Shown: positions 1 through 5,568 of the stretch, piece by piece
Layout of the letters: each line of letters opens with the position of its first letter
Position numbering within the stretch: position 1 is the first letter of the stretch
NCBI GenBank assembly: GCA_030526885.1
Contig: JAUNBV010000114.1
Coordinates: 1-5,981 of the forward strand
Origin: Syntrophomonadaceae bacterium
Lineage (GTDB): Bacteria > Bacillota > Syntrophomonadia > Syntrophomonadales > Syntrophomonadaceae
DNA length: 5,981 nucleotides
Reading direction: 5' to 3'
Notes under the pieces: model-generated
Databases searched by the model: none
What the model was told of the DNA's origin: nothing
What the model saw: the letters and a program-made list of their open reading frames with translations, nothing else
Program-made: the position numbers and the translations under genes

Positions 1-477
1 TACCCCTCCTACTTCGGAGTAGATTTCATTGCTCTTAAGGGCGGCGATCTGCTCGGTGAGGTCTTTTTGCTTCTTCTGCCACACCAGACGGTCTTTGCGG
101 ATGACCAGGCCGGCTTCGCTGTCGTCGATGGTGTAGAGCGAGTCGCCCACGGTGACTTCCTGGCCTTCGTAGACGTGTATGGCGGTGACTTTGTCGCTCA
201 CCTCGGCGGTGATCTCCTCGGTGTTATTCTCCATAACACTGCCGGTAGCGTAGATCACCCGCTGCACGTCGCCGCGGTCCACCATCACCGTGGAGGGCAT
301 CATGCCGGCGGAGGGGTCTATCATTTCTCCCCCTATGTTTTGGGTGCAGCTGCGCACCTTCAAAACCAGCAGCAGCAAGATCAGCACCAGCACGCCGATC
401 ACGATGATGCGCTTTTTACGCCGCTGCCATAAGGCTTTTATTTTATTGGGGGAAGCCGTCTGCTCGCCGTTGTTCAT
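1..477 (-). CDS. HlyD/MacA-family efflux adaptor (membrane fusion protein), N-terminal part, runs off the window
   Basis: The first 159 codons are present and the frame is still open at base 1. Residues 1-22 are polar and end in a basic cluster (QRRKKR), followed by one hydrophobic segment at about 24-39, so the protein is a membrane-anchored adaptor with its bulk outside the cytoplasm. Residues 62-118 fit the first half of a MacA/HlyD barrel and lipoyl-like hairpin: VDRGDVQRVIYATGSV, then ITAEVSDKVTAIHVYEGQEV and GDSLYTIDD. From about residue 125 a charged Lys/Gln/Glu-rich stretch looks like the start of the coiled-coil hairpin. In MacAB-type systems the adaptor links the FtsX-like permease to export across the envelope, which fits the two genes upstream. 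The ATG at 477 has only a GAGAGG about 13 bases upstream, a long spacing; no better start is visible. Family assignment is firm, substrate unknown. Confidence 0.88.
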   Translation of the reverse strand, partial: MNNGEQTASPNKIKALWQRRKKRIIVIGVLVLILLLLVLKVRSCTQNIGGEMIDPSAGMMPSTVMVDRGDVQRVIYATGSVMENNTEEITAEVSDKVTAIHVYEGQEVTVGDSLYTIDDSEAGLVIRKDRLVWQKKQKDLTEQIAALKSNEIYSEVGGV

Positions 478-512
478 GATAATGTTCAGTCCTCTCAATT
501 GATTTAGTCTTT

Positions 513-545
513 TGCCTGTGCCCCGAAGGGGGTGCCTGTGCCCCG
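513..545. repeat. Tandem 13-base repeat, possibly a REP-like dispersed element
   Basis: TGCCTGTGCCCCG occurs at 513-525 and identically at 533-545 (period 20). The 7 bases between them (AAGGGGG) let CCCC at 521-524 pair with GGGG at 528-531 around GAA. On the minus strand, the direction of the flanking genes, this reads GGGGCACAGGCA, then CCCCCTTC, then the unit again, with a possible UUCG-capped mini-hairpin. The repeat lies between permease and adaptor. Units of the type GGGGACAGGCACC recur in some Clostridia genomes from my recollection, which suggests a dispersed family; that cannot be tested from this window. Confidence 0.6.
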
Positions 546-546
546 C

Positions 547-555
547 AGTATAGCA
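547..555 (-). promoter_or_regulatory. Possible extended -10 promoter for the adaptor gene
   Basis: On the minus strand TGCTATACT forms an extended -10 (TGn plus TATACT, 5 of 6 to TATAAT) about 70 bases before the adaptor ATG. No convincing -35 hexamer lies 16-18 bases upstream. It could give the adaptor a transcript separate from the ATPase-permease pair, with the tandem repeat falling in the leader. Weak evidence. Confidence 0.25.
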
Positions 556-618
556 GCGTCTAGCTGTCAGGTTGTTCCCTATATATAACCATTATCGCGG
601 TTGCGGCCCGACTATCGT

Positions 619-1929
619 TTAATCCTGCCGTATGGCCTGTAACGGGCTGATGCGGGAGGCGCGCTGCGCGGGGAGCAAGCCGGACACTACGCCGATGAAA
701 ACGGCGAAGCTCAGGGCCGACAGGGCCAGCCACAGCGGGATGATGGCGACTTTGGTGATGTTCATTCCCGCCAGGTCCGGAATAATGTTGATGGCCACCA
801 CGTTTACTATGGCCACCGTGCCCCAGGCCACAAGGAGCCCTGCCACACCCCCAATCATACCGATAAAGCCGGATTCCATCAGAAACAGGCGGCGGATGTC
901 GGCCAAGTTGGCGCCCAGCACTTTCATGATGCCGATCTCGCGGGTGCGCTCCAGGATGGACATGAACATGGTGTTCATAATCCCGATGGAGGCTACCAGC
1001 AAGGATATGGCGCCGATACCGGCCAGGATTATTTCTATTATTAAAAATAGCTGGTTGATTTCCTCGAGCATTTCCGTGGGGCTCCAGGTCTCGTAGCCGG
1101 CTTCGCGGATGCCGGCTACCACGTTTTCCACGTCGTCGCGGCTTGAGACTTTGACTTTGATGTTGTCATAGTTGGTAGTATCGGCCCGTTCTCGCCCGCC
1201 TTGATTGTCATCGCCCGACCATTTGCGCATTTCCCGCACCGCTTCCTCGGGCAGATAAACGGAGGATTCGTACTGGCTGAAGCCTTCGGTCAGCACGCCC
1301 ACTACTTTGAATTTGTAATCTTTGGTCTCCTGCTCCTCGGTGTCGCTGTTCCAGCGCTGCGCGGTGATGGTGATGGTTTTGTTCAGCATGTCGGTGCGCA
1401 CCGGTTCCGTATATTGGTTGTAGTTATTCTGATTGTTGCGGCTGGGGCGTTTTTTTTCAAACATGTTTTCCGGCACTCGCCAGGTTACGACCGCTTCCCC
1501 CTTGCCTTTCAAAAAACGGCCTTCGGCCATGGTAAAGGGATAGGCGTCCACGGTGTCGAGATCCACGCCCACCGAGGAGGCCCAGCCGGTCATGCGCCCC
1601 ATGGTAAGGCCGCCGCCGCCGTAATAATTGACCATGGCCAGCACGCCGCTCACGCCGGGTATCTGCTGCAGCTCGGTCACGGTGGCGGCGGTGAGCGGGT
1701 CCTTCATCTGGCCGGTATTCTGATCCCAGGCGGTGTAAACGTCCAGGGTGGTGAGGTCGTTCCAACTGTCCACGCTGGCGGTGGCTACATTGTTCAAACC
1801 CACGGCCAGCGATATCATGGCGATGATGGAAGCGGTGCCGATAGCTACGCCCAAGGCGGTCAGGAAGGTGCGGCCCTTGCGGCGGCGCAGATTGTTGGAT
1901 ACCAGTCTTATTCCGTCGCCGAAGATCAC
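619..1929 (-). CDS. FtsX/MacB-type ABC transporter permease
   Basis: 436 residues, a normal length for a MacB-like permease without fused ATPase. Layout: a short cytoplasmic N-terminus with RRRKGR at 16-21; a first membrane helix at about 24-46; a large extracytoplasmic MacB_PCD-like domain at about 50-290; then three membrane helices near 293-318, 350-378 and 393-417. The FtsX-family cytoplasmic motif SILERTREIGIMKVLGA at 324-340, which couples to the ATPase, and the terminal PAQRASRISPLQAIR at 420-434 are clear. In this family ATP hydrolysis drives movements of the external domain (mechanotransmission) rather than classic transmembrane passage. An unusual Asn/Gln/Tyr-rich stretch sits at 162-174. 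The start is GTG at 1929, in a GTGA overlap with the ATPase stop, with AGGAGG 7 bases upstream, so the two genes are translationally coupled. The partner ATPase lies directly upstream and the adaptor downstream. Confidence 0.93.
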   Translation of the reverse strand: MIFGDGIRLVSNNLRRRKGRTFLTALGVAIGTASIIAMISLAVGLNNVATASVDSWNDLTTLDVYTAWDQNTGQMKDPLTAATVTELQQIPGVSGVLAMVNYYGGGGLTMGRMTGWASSVGVDLDTVDAYPFTMAEGRFLKGKGEAVVTWRVPENMFEKKRPSRNNQNNYNQYTEPVRTDMLNKTITITAQRWNSDTEEQETKDYKFKVVGVLTEGFSQYESSVYLPEEAVREMRKWSGDDNQGGRERADTTNYDNIKVKVSSRDDVENVVAGIREAGYETWSPTEMLEEINQLFLIIEIILAGIGAISLLVASIGIMNTMFMSILERTREIGIMKVLGANLADIRRLFLMESGFIGMIGGVAGLLVAWGTVAIVNVVAINIIPDLAGMNITKVAIIPLWLALSALSFAVFIGVVSGLLPAQRASRISPLQAIRQD

Positions 1930-2612
1930 GCCGTCACCTCCTCGTTAACGATGTGTCCGTCGCGCAGATATATCACCCGGTCACACCGCCGCGCTTTTTC
2001 CGGGTCGTGGGTGACCATGATGATGGTCTTGCCTTCGGTTTGGTTTATCTCCCGCATCAGCGCCATGATTTCCTCGCCGTTAGCGGTATCCAGGTTGCCG
2101 GTGGGTTCGTCGGCCAGGATGATGGGGGGGTGGCTCACCAGGGCGCGGGCGATGGCTACCCGCTGTTGCTGGCCGCCGCTCATCTCGTCGGGATGATGAT
2201 GCAGGCGGTCTTCCAGCCCTACCCGCACCAGAATCGCCTCCGCCCGTTCGCGGCGTTGCTCCGGTTTCACGCCGGCAAAAATCAGCGGCAGCGCCACATT
2301 GTCCAGGGCGGTGAGTGCCGGCAGCAGGTTATAGCTCTGAAAGATAAAGCCCAGGTTGCCGCGGCGAAAATGGCAGAGTTGGTTTTCGCTGTAATTGGTG
2401 ATATCATGGCCGTTGACTTTCAGCATGCCCCCGGTAGGCTTCATCAGCCCGCCGATCAGGTTGAGCAGCGTAGTCTTGCCGGAGCCGGAACTGCCGCACA
2501 GGGACAGGAATTCGCCTTCCTTTACCGCCAGGTTCACGCCGTAAAGCACCTGCACGTCCAGCCGTCCCATATGAAAGGTATGCTCCAAATTTTCTATCCG
2601 GATGGGTTCCAT
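1926..2612 (-). CDS. ABC transporter ATP-binding protein, MacB/LolD type
   Basis: 228 residues, the usual length for a stand-alone LolD/MacB-type nucleotide-binding subunit. All catalytic motifs are intact: Walker A GSSGSGKT at 40-47, Q-loop Gln92 (FIFQSYNLLPALTALDNV, the LolD/MacB-typical sequence), signature SGGQQQR at 145-151, Walker B ILADEP at 165-170 with catalytic Glu169, D-loop NLD at 173-175, and switch His202 (VTHDPEKA). It is cytoplasmic and hydrolyses ATP to drive the FtsX-like permease encoded next. The ATG at 2612 is preceded by AGAAAGGG about 7 bases upstream. The stop overlaps the permease GTG by 4 bases. It is the first gene of the transporter operon and faces a divergently transcribed secreted protein gene across 344 bases. 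Confidence 0.96.
   Translation of the reverse strand: MEPIRIENLEHTFHMGRLDVQVLYGVNLAVKEGEFLSLCGSSGSGKTTLLNLIGGLMKPTGGMLKVNGHDITNYSENQLCHFRRGNLGFIFQSYNLLPALTALDNVALPLIFAGVKPEQRRERAEAILVRVGLEDRLHHHPDEMSGGQQQRVAIARALVSHPPIILADEPTGNLDTANGEEIMALMREINQTEGKTIIMVTHDPEKARRCDRVIYLRDGHIVNEEVTA
1937..1942 (-). promoter_or_regulatory. Ribosome binding site of the permease, inside the ATPase gene
   Basis: AGGAGG on the minus strand lies 7 bases before the GTG start at 1929. It is embedded in the last codons of the ATPase (encoding the E-E-V region). It fixes the non-ATG start and indicates translational coupling of the subunits. Confidence 0.85.
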
Positions 2613-2652
2613 AAAATGGCCCTTTCTTATTCTTCCGCGATTAATTTATATA

Positions 2653-2702
2653 TTTATGCCGGTAATATAGAGCTTAGGGATGGGCCAAGCGTGCGGCATA
2701 AA
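2653..2702. repeat. 9-base perfect inverted repeat in the transporter operon upstream region
   Basis: TTTATGCCG at 2653-2661 is exactly complementary to CGGCATAAA at 2694-2702, with 32 bases between. On the minus strand the interior can form an inner GCTT/AAGC pair, giving a two-tier stem. It lies just downstream of the candidate -10, so it could be an operator pair or, if transcription begins further upstream, a folded leader. Confidence 0.5.
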
Positions 2703-2732
2703 ATAATGCGGGCAATACACCGCCCGCGTCAA
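2703..2732 (-). promoter_or_regulatory. Candidate promoter of the ABC transporter operon with a palindrome in the spacer
   Basis: On the minus strand TTGACG (2732-2727, 5 of 6 to the -35 consensus) is followed after 18 bases by CATTAT (2708-2703, 4 of 6 to the -10). The spacer is nearly filled by an inverted repeat: GCGGGC at 2708-2713 and GCCCGC at 2722-2727, separated by 8 bases. A dyad between -35 and -10 is a usual place for a repressor, or for a MerR-type activator when the spacer is long. The same dyad could instead be a small hairpin without regulatory role. Confidence 0.4.
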
Positions 2733-2858
2733 AAGCTTTTTACCCTATGTAAGCCGGTGCAGTGAATATCGTATTATATATTATCATACTGGTGATACGA
2801 ACACGGCAAAAAACTCTTACAGCAAAACGACATCTTCATACTTTTTTAAGAAAGGGTA

Positions 2859-2876
2859 TTGGCGATAATGCGCCAA
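2859..2876 (+). promoter_or_regulatory. 18-base palindrome over a candidate -10, likely operator of the propeller/stalk gene
   Basis: TTGGCG-ATAATG-CGCCAA is a perfect 6-6-6 inverted repeat. It contains GATAAT at 2864-2869, a 5 of 6 match to the -10 consensus, about 88 bases before the downstream ATG. The 17-base-spaced -35 position (2841-2846, CTTTTT) is poor, so the promoter would be weak or activator-dependent. Overlap of a dyad with a -10 suggests a repressor site; the regulator is not identifiable. Confidence 0.35.
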
Positions 2877-2956
2877 ATGAAGTAAAATGCAATCAGTATG
2901 ATGGGCAATGGGCTTAAAGGAAAAAGAAAAGTGCAGCAATAAGGAGGAAGCATCCA

Positions 2957-4408
2957 ATGAAGCAAAAAGCATGTATCGTACTGATGGCGTTTGTAATGAC
3001 ATTGTTTTTGGGAGTGCTGGCGCCGGCGCCTCCCGCGCAGGCGATCGAGACCATCGAGGCCAACGGCAGCGTTCTGGAAATGGTGCTGACCGAGACCGGG
3101 GGCGTGACGCTTAATTTAAGCGGCACCAGCAAGTATTTTAAGGTATGGGATAAATACGCCAATACCCTGGTGCGGGTGAGCCTGCCCTATGATAATATCC
3201 TGTCTTTCGATGTGGATGGCAACGCGCTTTATTTCATTGTGAACATAGGTGGATACACCCAGGTTTATCAGCATGACCTGGCCACCGGGATGAACCAGCA
3301 AATCACCACTTCCTTTACCAATAAGCAGGAGGTACAAGCCGCCGGCGGGCGCGTGGCCTGGTTTGATTACGGCAAGAGCGCGCTGTACGTGCGGGACATG
3401 GGCACTGGCGCGGAGACGGTAATCGAAGTACCCGCCAGTTCCAATGTGGAGTTGAGCCTGACCCCGGATTATATTGCCTACACCGCGCATAATACCGCCC
3501 AAAGCAGCGTGATGCTCTATAGCTTCGCCACCGGTCAGAGCACCAGCATTAAGGCGGGCGCGGCGATAAAGTCGGGGATATATATGCAGGGCAACGGCAT
3601 CGTGTGGGTAGAGGGCGGTGGCCCCATAAACAGCGAAACCGGCTACTACAGCCTGATGTGGGGCAACTATGTGGGCCGGGCTTATAATGCGGCGGGCCAA
3701 TTGATTACCTCTAAAAACGCCTCCGGAGAAACGGTTGTTTCCCGCGTGGCGGCCAACCAAGTATACTATCACAACATCGCATCCGGAGAGACCAAGCTTA
3801 TCACCAATAACGACGTCAACAACCTGCAGCCCACGGTATGGGAAAATTATATCGCCTGGGCGCAGACTTATAACGGCGTTCCGGAGATAATGCTGCTGGA
3901 CATGAACACCACCACCACCACCCGCCTCACCAACAGTGATTTCAATGATGTCAAGCCGGTAATCGATCACGGCTGTCTCACTTATATAACCATCCGCGGC
4001 ATCAACAGCGATTTGTATGTGGAATATCTGGAGGCTTCGTCCGCGCCGGTGAGCGAGGCCATCCCGGTATATATCAACGGCGTCAAACTGACCACCGATC
4101 AGGATGCCTATATCAAGAATAACCGCACCATGGTGCCGATGCGAGCGATATTCGAGGCTCTGGGCGCCGAGGTGCAATGGAACCAGATCCCCCGCAGCGT
4201 GAACGGCACTAAAGGCGAGGCCACGGTACTGCTGTATATCGACCAGACCACCGCCTATATCAACGGCCAGGCGGTAACCTTGGACGCCGCCGCCGAAATC
4301 GTTCCCGCCACTGCGCGCACCATGGTGCCGCTGCGCTTTGTGGGCGAGGCGCTGGGTTGTACGATGAACTGGGATGAGCAGGCCAGGACCGTATATGTGA
4401 CATATTAG
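2957..4408 (+). CDS. Secreted TolB-like beta-propeller protein with C-terminal stalk (copper amine oxidase N-terminal-like) domain
   Basis: 483 residues. A typical Sec signal peptide comes first: MKQK, hydrophobic core at about 5-21, and a probable signal peptidase I site after AQA at 27-29. No lipobox is seen. Residues of about 55-360 contain repeated propeller-blade motifs of the form 'hydrophobic-strand, D..TG....I': near 103-119, 143-158, 185-199, 269-285 and 311-327. This suggests a five- to seven-bladed WD40/TolB-like propeller. Residues 370-483 are a two-fold repeat of the stalk domain: YINGVKL with RTMVPMRAIFEALGAEVQW, then YINGQAV with RTMVPLRFVGEALGCTMNW and TVYVTY. That domain is common in surface proteins of Clostridia and carries no amine oxidase active site. 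The protein is probably exported and cell-surface associated, acting as a binding or scaffold protein; the ligand is unknown. AAGGAGG at 2941-2947 with 9-base spacing fixes the ATG. Cys340 and Cys468 could form a disulphide, though this is uncertain. Confidence 0.88.
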   Translation: MKQKACIVLMAFVMTLFLGVLAPAPPAQAIETIEANGSVLEMVLTETGGVTLNLSGTSKYFKVWDKYANTLVRVSLPYDNILSFDVDGNALYFIVNIGGYTQVYQHDLATGMNQQITTSFTNKQEVQAAGGRVAWFDYGKSALYVRDMGTGAETVIEVPASSNVELSLTPDYIAYTAHNTAQSSVMLYSFATGQSTSIKAGAAIKSGIYMQGNGIVWVEGGGPINSETGYYSLMWGNYVGRAYNAAGQLITSKNASGETVVSRVAANQVYYHNIASGETKLITNNDVNNLQPTVWENYIAWAQTYNGVPEIMLLDMNTTTTTRLTNSDFNDVKPVIDHGCLTYITIRGINSDLYVEYLEASSAPVSEAIPVYINGVKLTTDQDAYIKNNRTMVPMRAIFEALGAEVQWNQIPRSVNGTKGEATVLLYIDQTTAYINGQAVTLDAAAEIVPATARTMVPLRFVGEALGCTMNWDEQARTVYVTY

Positions 4409-4459
4409 AGTAAGGCGCGGTAAAAGAGCCGGAGCTTAATGTCTAAGGATAATTATTAA

Positions 4460-4497
4460 GAGGGGCGGTATCACTCACCGAGCGGTACCGCCCCCTC
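4460..4497. terminator. GC-rich hairpin in the convergent gap, probable bidirectional terminator
   Basis: GGGGCGGTA at 4462-4470 pairs perfectly with TACCGCCCC at 4486-4494 (9 bp). Two more pairs (GA/TC) are possible at the base if one C is bulged, and a small CTC/GAG pairing lies in the 15-base loop. It sits between the stop of the propeller/stalk gene (4408) and the stop of the convergent protease gene (4535). Neither side has a clean T-tract: on the minus strand the hairpin is followed by CTCTTAATAATTAT, and on the plus strand by CTCCGACTATATTA. Termination efficiency is therefore uncertain. Confidence 0.6.
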
Positions 4498-4534
4498 CGA
4501 CTATATTACAAATTCGCACCGGCGCCCATTTGTG

Positions 4535-5488
4535 CTATTCCTCGTGCGGGGTGACGAATATGGGGCGGAAGGGTTGATAGACGTCGGTATGCGCCGGATG
4601 GTATTGGTCGGGATTTTTATTCAACAGCCACCAGCAGATGATGCCGGCGACGATGAAGCCGCTGCCGCCGATGACGCCGGTGGCCAGCGGGCCAATAAAG
4701 GGGTTGCTTTGGCCAATCAAAAACATGGTGGGCAAAGACACGACGCCGTTTAAAGCTCCATGAGCCAGCGCCGCCGGCAGCGCGCTTTTTGCCCGCAGCG
4801 CCATCCAGCCGAACAAATAACCCAGCACGATACAAAACAGGATCATGGCGCTTATGCCCAGCCAGGGCCAGCCGGCATAACCCAGACCGTAATTATGGCC
4901 CATGGCGATGATGGGCGCGTGCCACACTCCCCAGATGATACCCACCATCAGCGCCGCCGCGGCCGGCTTATACTTCATAGCCAGCTTGGGCAGCAGATAG
5001 CCGCGCCAGCCTAATTCCTCGCCCATACAGAAGATGACGTTTACCAGCGGCGCGATTAAGATGGCTGAAAGCGAGTTGAGTATGATTGCGGAGCGCAACT
5101 GTTGATTGGTGACCACTTGCCCGGTGGCATCGGCCTGGGAGCGCAGCAATTCCACGCCTGCGCTCATGGCGGGGTCGAAGCGGTCGGGATTGAGCAGGAA
5201 CCACAGCGCGCCGCCTAGGAGGATTAACAGGGAGGGCAGCAACCAGGCCAGCACGTAGACGCCCCAGGTGTGTTTGAAATTCTGCGGCAACAGCCACAGG
5301 TCTTTAAAGCCCTCACCGGTGAACAGCCGCGTCAGGATCACGCATAATGCGGGTATGAGCATCATCCCCGCCGCCATATAGAATGACGCCGGGTTTTCCA
5401 GACCCCCGATGCTCCACATATAAAACAGCAAACCCCAGCTGAGCACGAAAGTGAGGAACAAGAATAACGGCACACGTTTATGGTCCAT
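4535..5488 (-). CDS. CPBP-family intramembrane metalloprotease (CAAX/Abi type)
   Basis: 317 residues from the ATG at 5488. Three conserved blocks define the family: EELGWRG at 157-163 (Glu157/Glu158 and Arg162), GVWHAP at 187-192 (His190), and LAHGALN at 241-247 (His243, Asn247). They supply the glutamate and histidine residues of the membrane-embedded active site. Hydrophobic segments occur near 8-26, 36-54, 76-99, 134-155, 176-196, 207-230, 238-258 and 266-289, a multi-pass topology with a short polar C-terminal tail. Family members process prenylated proteins, peptide pheromones or bacteriocin-related peptides, or serve in self-immunity; here the substrate is unknown and no bacteriocin gene is in view. 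The frame stays open upstream to 5617, but GGGGAGG 8 bases before 5488 and a TATAAT promoter at 5540-5568, which lies inside that extension, favour the shorter start. The gene appears to be monocistronic in this window. Confidence 0.93.
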   Translation of the reverse strand: MDHKRVPLFLFLTFVLSWGLLFYMWSIGGLENPASFYMAAGMMLIPALCVILTRLFTGEGFKDLWLLPQNFKHTWGVYVLAWLLPSLLILLGGALWFLLNPDRFDPAMSAGVELLRSQADATGQVVTNQQLRSAIILNSLSAILIAPLVNVIFCMGEELGWRGYLLPKLAMKYKPAAAALMVGIIWGVWHAPIIAMGHNYGLGYAGWPWLGISAMILFCIVLGYLFGWMALRAKSALPAALAHGALNGVVSLPTMFLIGQSNPFIGPLATGVIGGSGFIVAGIICWWLLNKNPDQYHPAHTDVYQPFRPIFVTPHEE

Positions 5489-5496
5489 AAAGCATA

Positions 5497-5503
5497 CCTC
5501 CCC
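5497..5503 (-). promoter_or_regulatory. Ribosome binding site that sets the protease start
   Basis: GGGGAGG on the minus strand ends 8 bases before the ATG at 5488. The upstream in-frame ATG at 5617 has no comparable site, so translation is taken to begin at MDHKRVP. Confidence 0.8.
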
Positions 5504-5518
5504 AAGCAATGAAAAAAC

Positions 5519-5547
5519 TTGGCTAGCGCTATCGCCTATATTATAAT
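5519..5547 (+). promoter_or_regulatory. Candidate plus-strand promoter opposing the protease promoter
   Basis: TTGGCT (5519-5524, 4 of 6) is followed by a 17-base spacer and a perfect TATAAT at 5542-5547. Transcription would begin near 5554. No protein gene follows until rpmE at 5844, so it would make either a short non-coding RNA or a long rpmE leader. It may be a by-product of the symmetric -10 shared with the protease promoter. Confidence 0.4.
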
Positions 5548-5568
5548 GGATGCGCCCGGTAAATACAA
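5540..5568 (-). promoter_or_regulatory. Sigma-A-type promoter of the CPBP protease gene
   Basis: On the minus strand TTGTAT (5568-5563, 3 of 6 to the -35) is followed by exactly 17 bases and a perfect TATAAT (5545-5540). Transcription would start near 5533, giving a leader of about 45 bases before the ATG at 5488. The -10 is part of the 8-base palindrome ATTATAAT (5540-5547), which also serves the opposite strand. Confidence 0.65.

Larger units (their letters stand above)
2613..2956. other. Divergent intergenic region between the transporter operon and the propeller/stalk gene
   Basis: No convincing gene is present. The stretch is AT-rich between GC-rich blocks and holds four inverted repeats: 2653-2661 with 2694-2702, 2708-2713 with 2722-2727, TCGTAT/ATACGA at 2769-2774 with 2795-2800 (overlapping TATCA/TGATA at 2782-2786 with 2793-2797), and 2859-2864 with 2871-2876. 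A candidate minus-strand promoter lies at 2703-2732. The plus-strand gene has a strong ribosome binding site at 2941-2947. A short minus-strand open frame at 2817-3002 lacks support and is not called. Confidence 0.6.

Noticed and set aside
513..545. CRISPR-like array
   Set aside because: There are only two 13-base units with a 7-base gap; both unit and spacer are far too short and no cas gene is in view.
1201..2196. Long plus-strand open frame opposite the permease and ATPase genes
   Set aside because: It is antisense to two firmly identified genes and rich in His/Gly/Ala as expected from the reverse complement of GC-rich codons. It shows no recognisable domain.
1953..2765. Plus-strand open frame of 270 codons opposite the ATPase and running into the intergenic region
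   Set aside because: It mirrors the ATPase codons, has no recognisable domain, and crosses the transporter promoter region.
2817..3002. 61-codon minus-strand frame overlapping the start of the propeller/stalk gene
   Set aside because: It overlaps the upstream region, ribosome binding site and signal peptide codons of the plus-strand gene, and its product resembles no known family.
3116..4177. Long minus-strand open frame opposite the propeller/stalk gene
   Set aside because: Antisense shadow: the plus-strand product has a signal peptide, domain repeats and a strong ribosome binding site, while the antisense product shows no family features.
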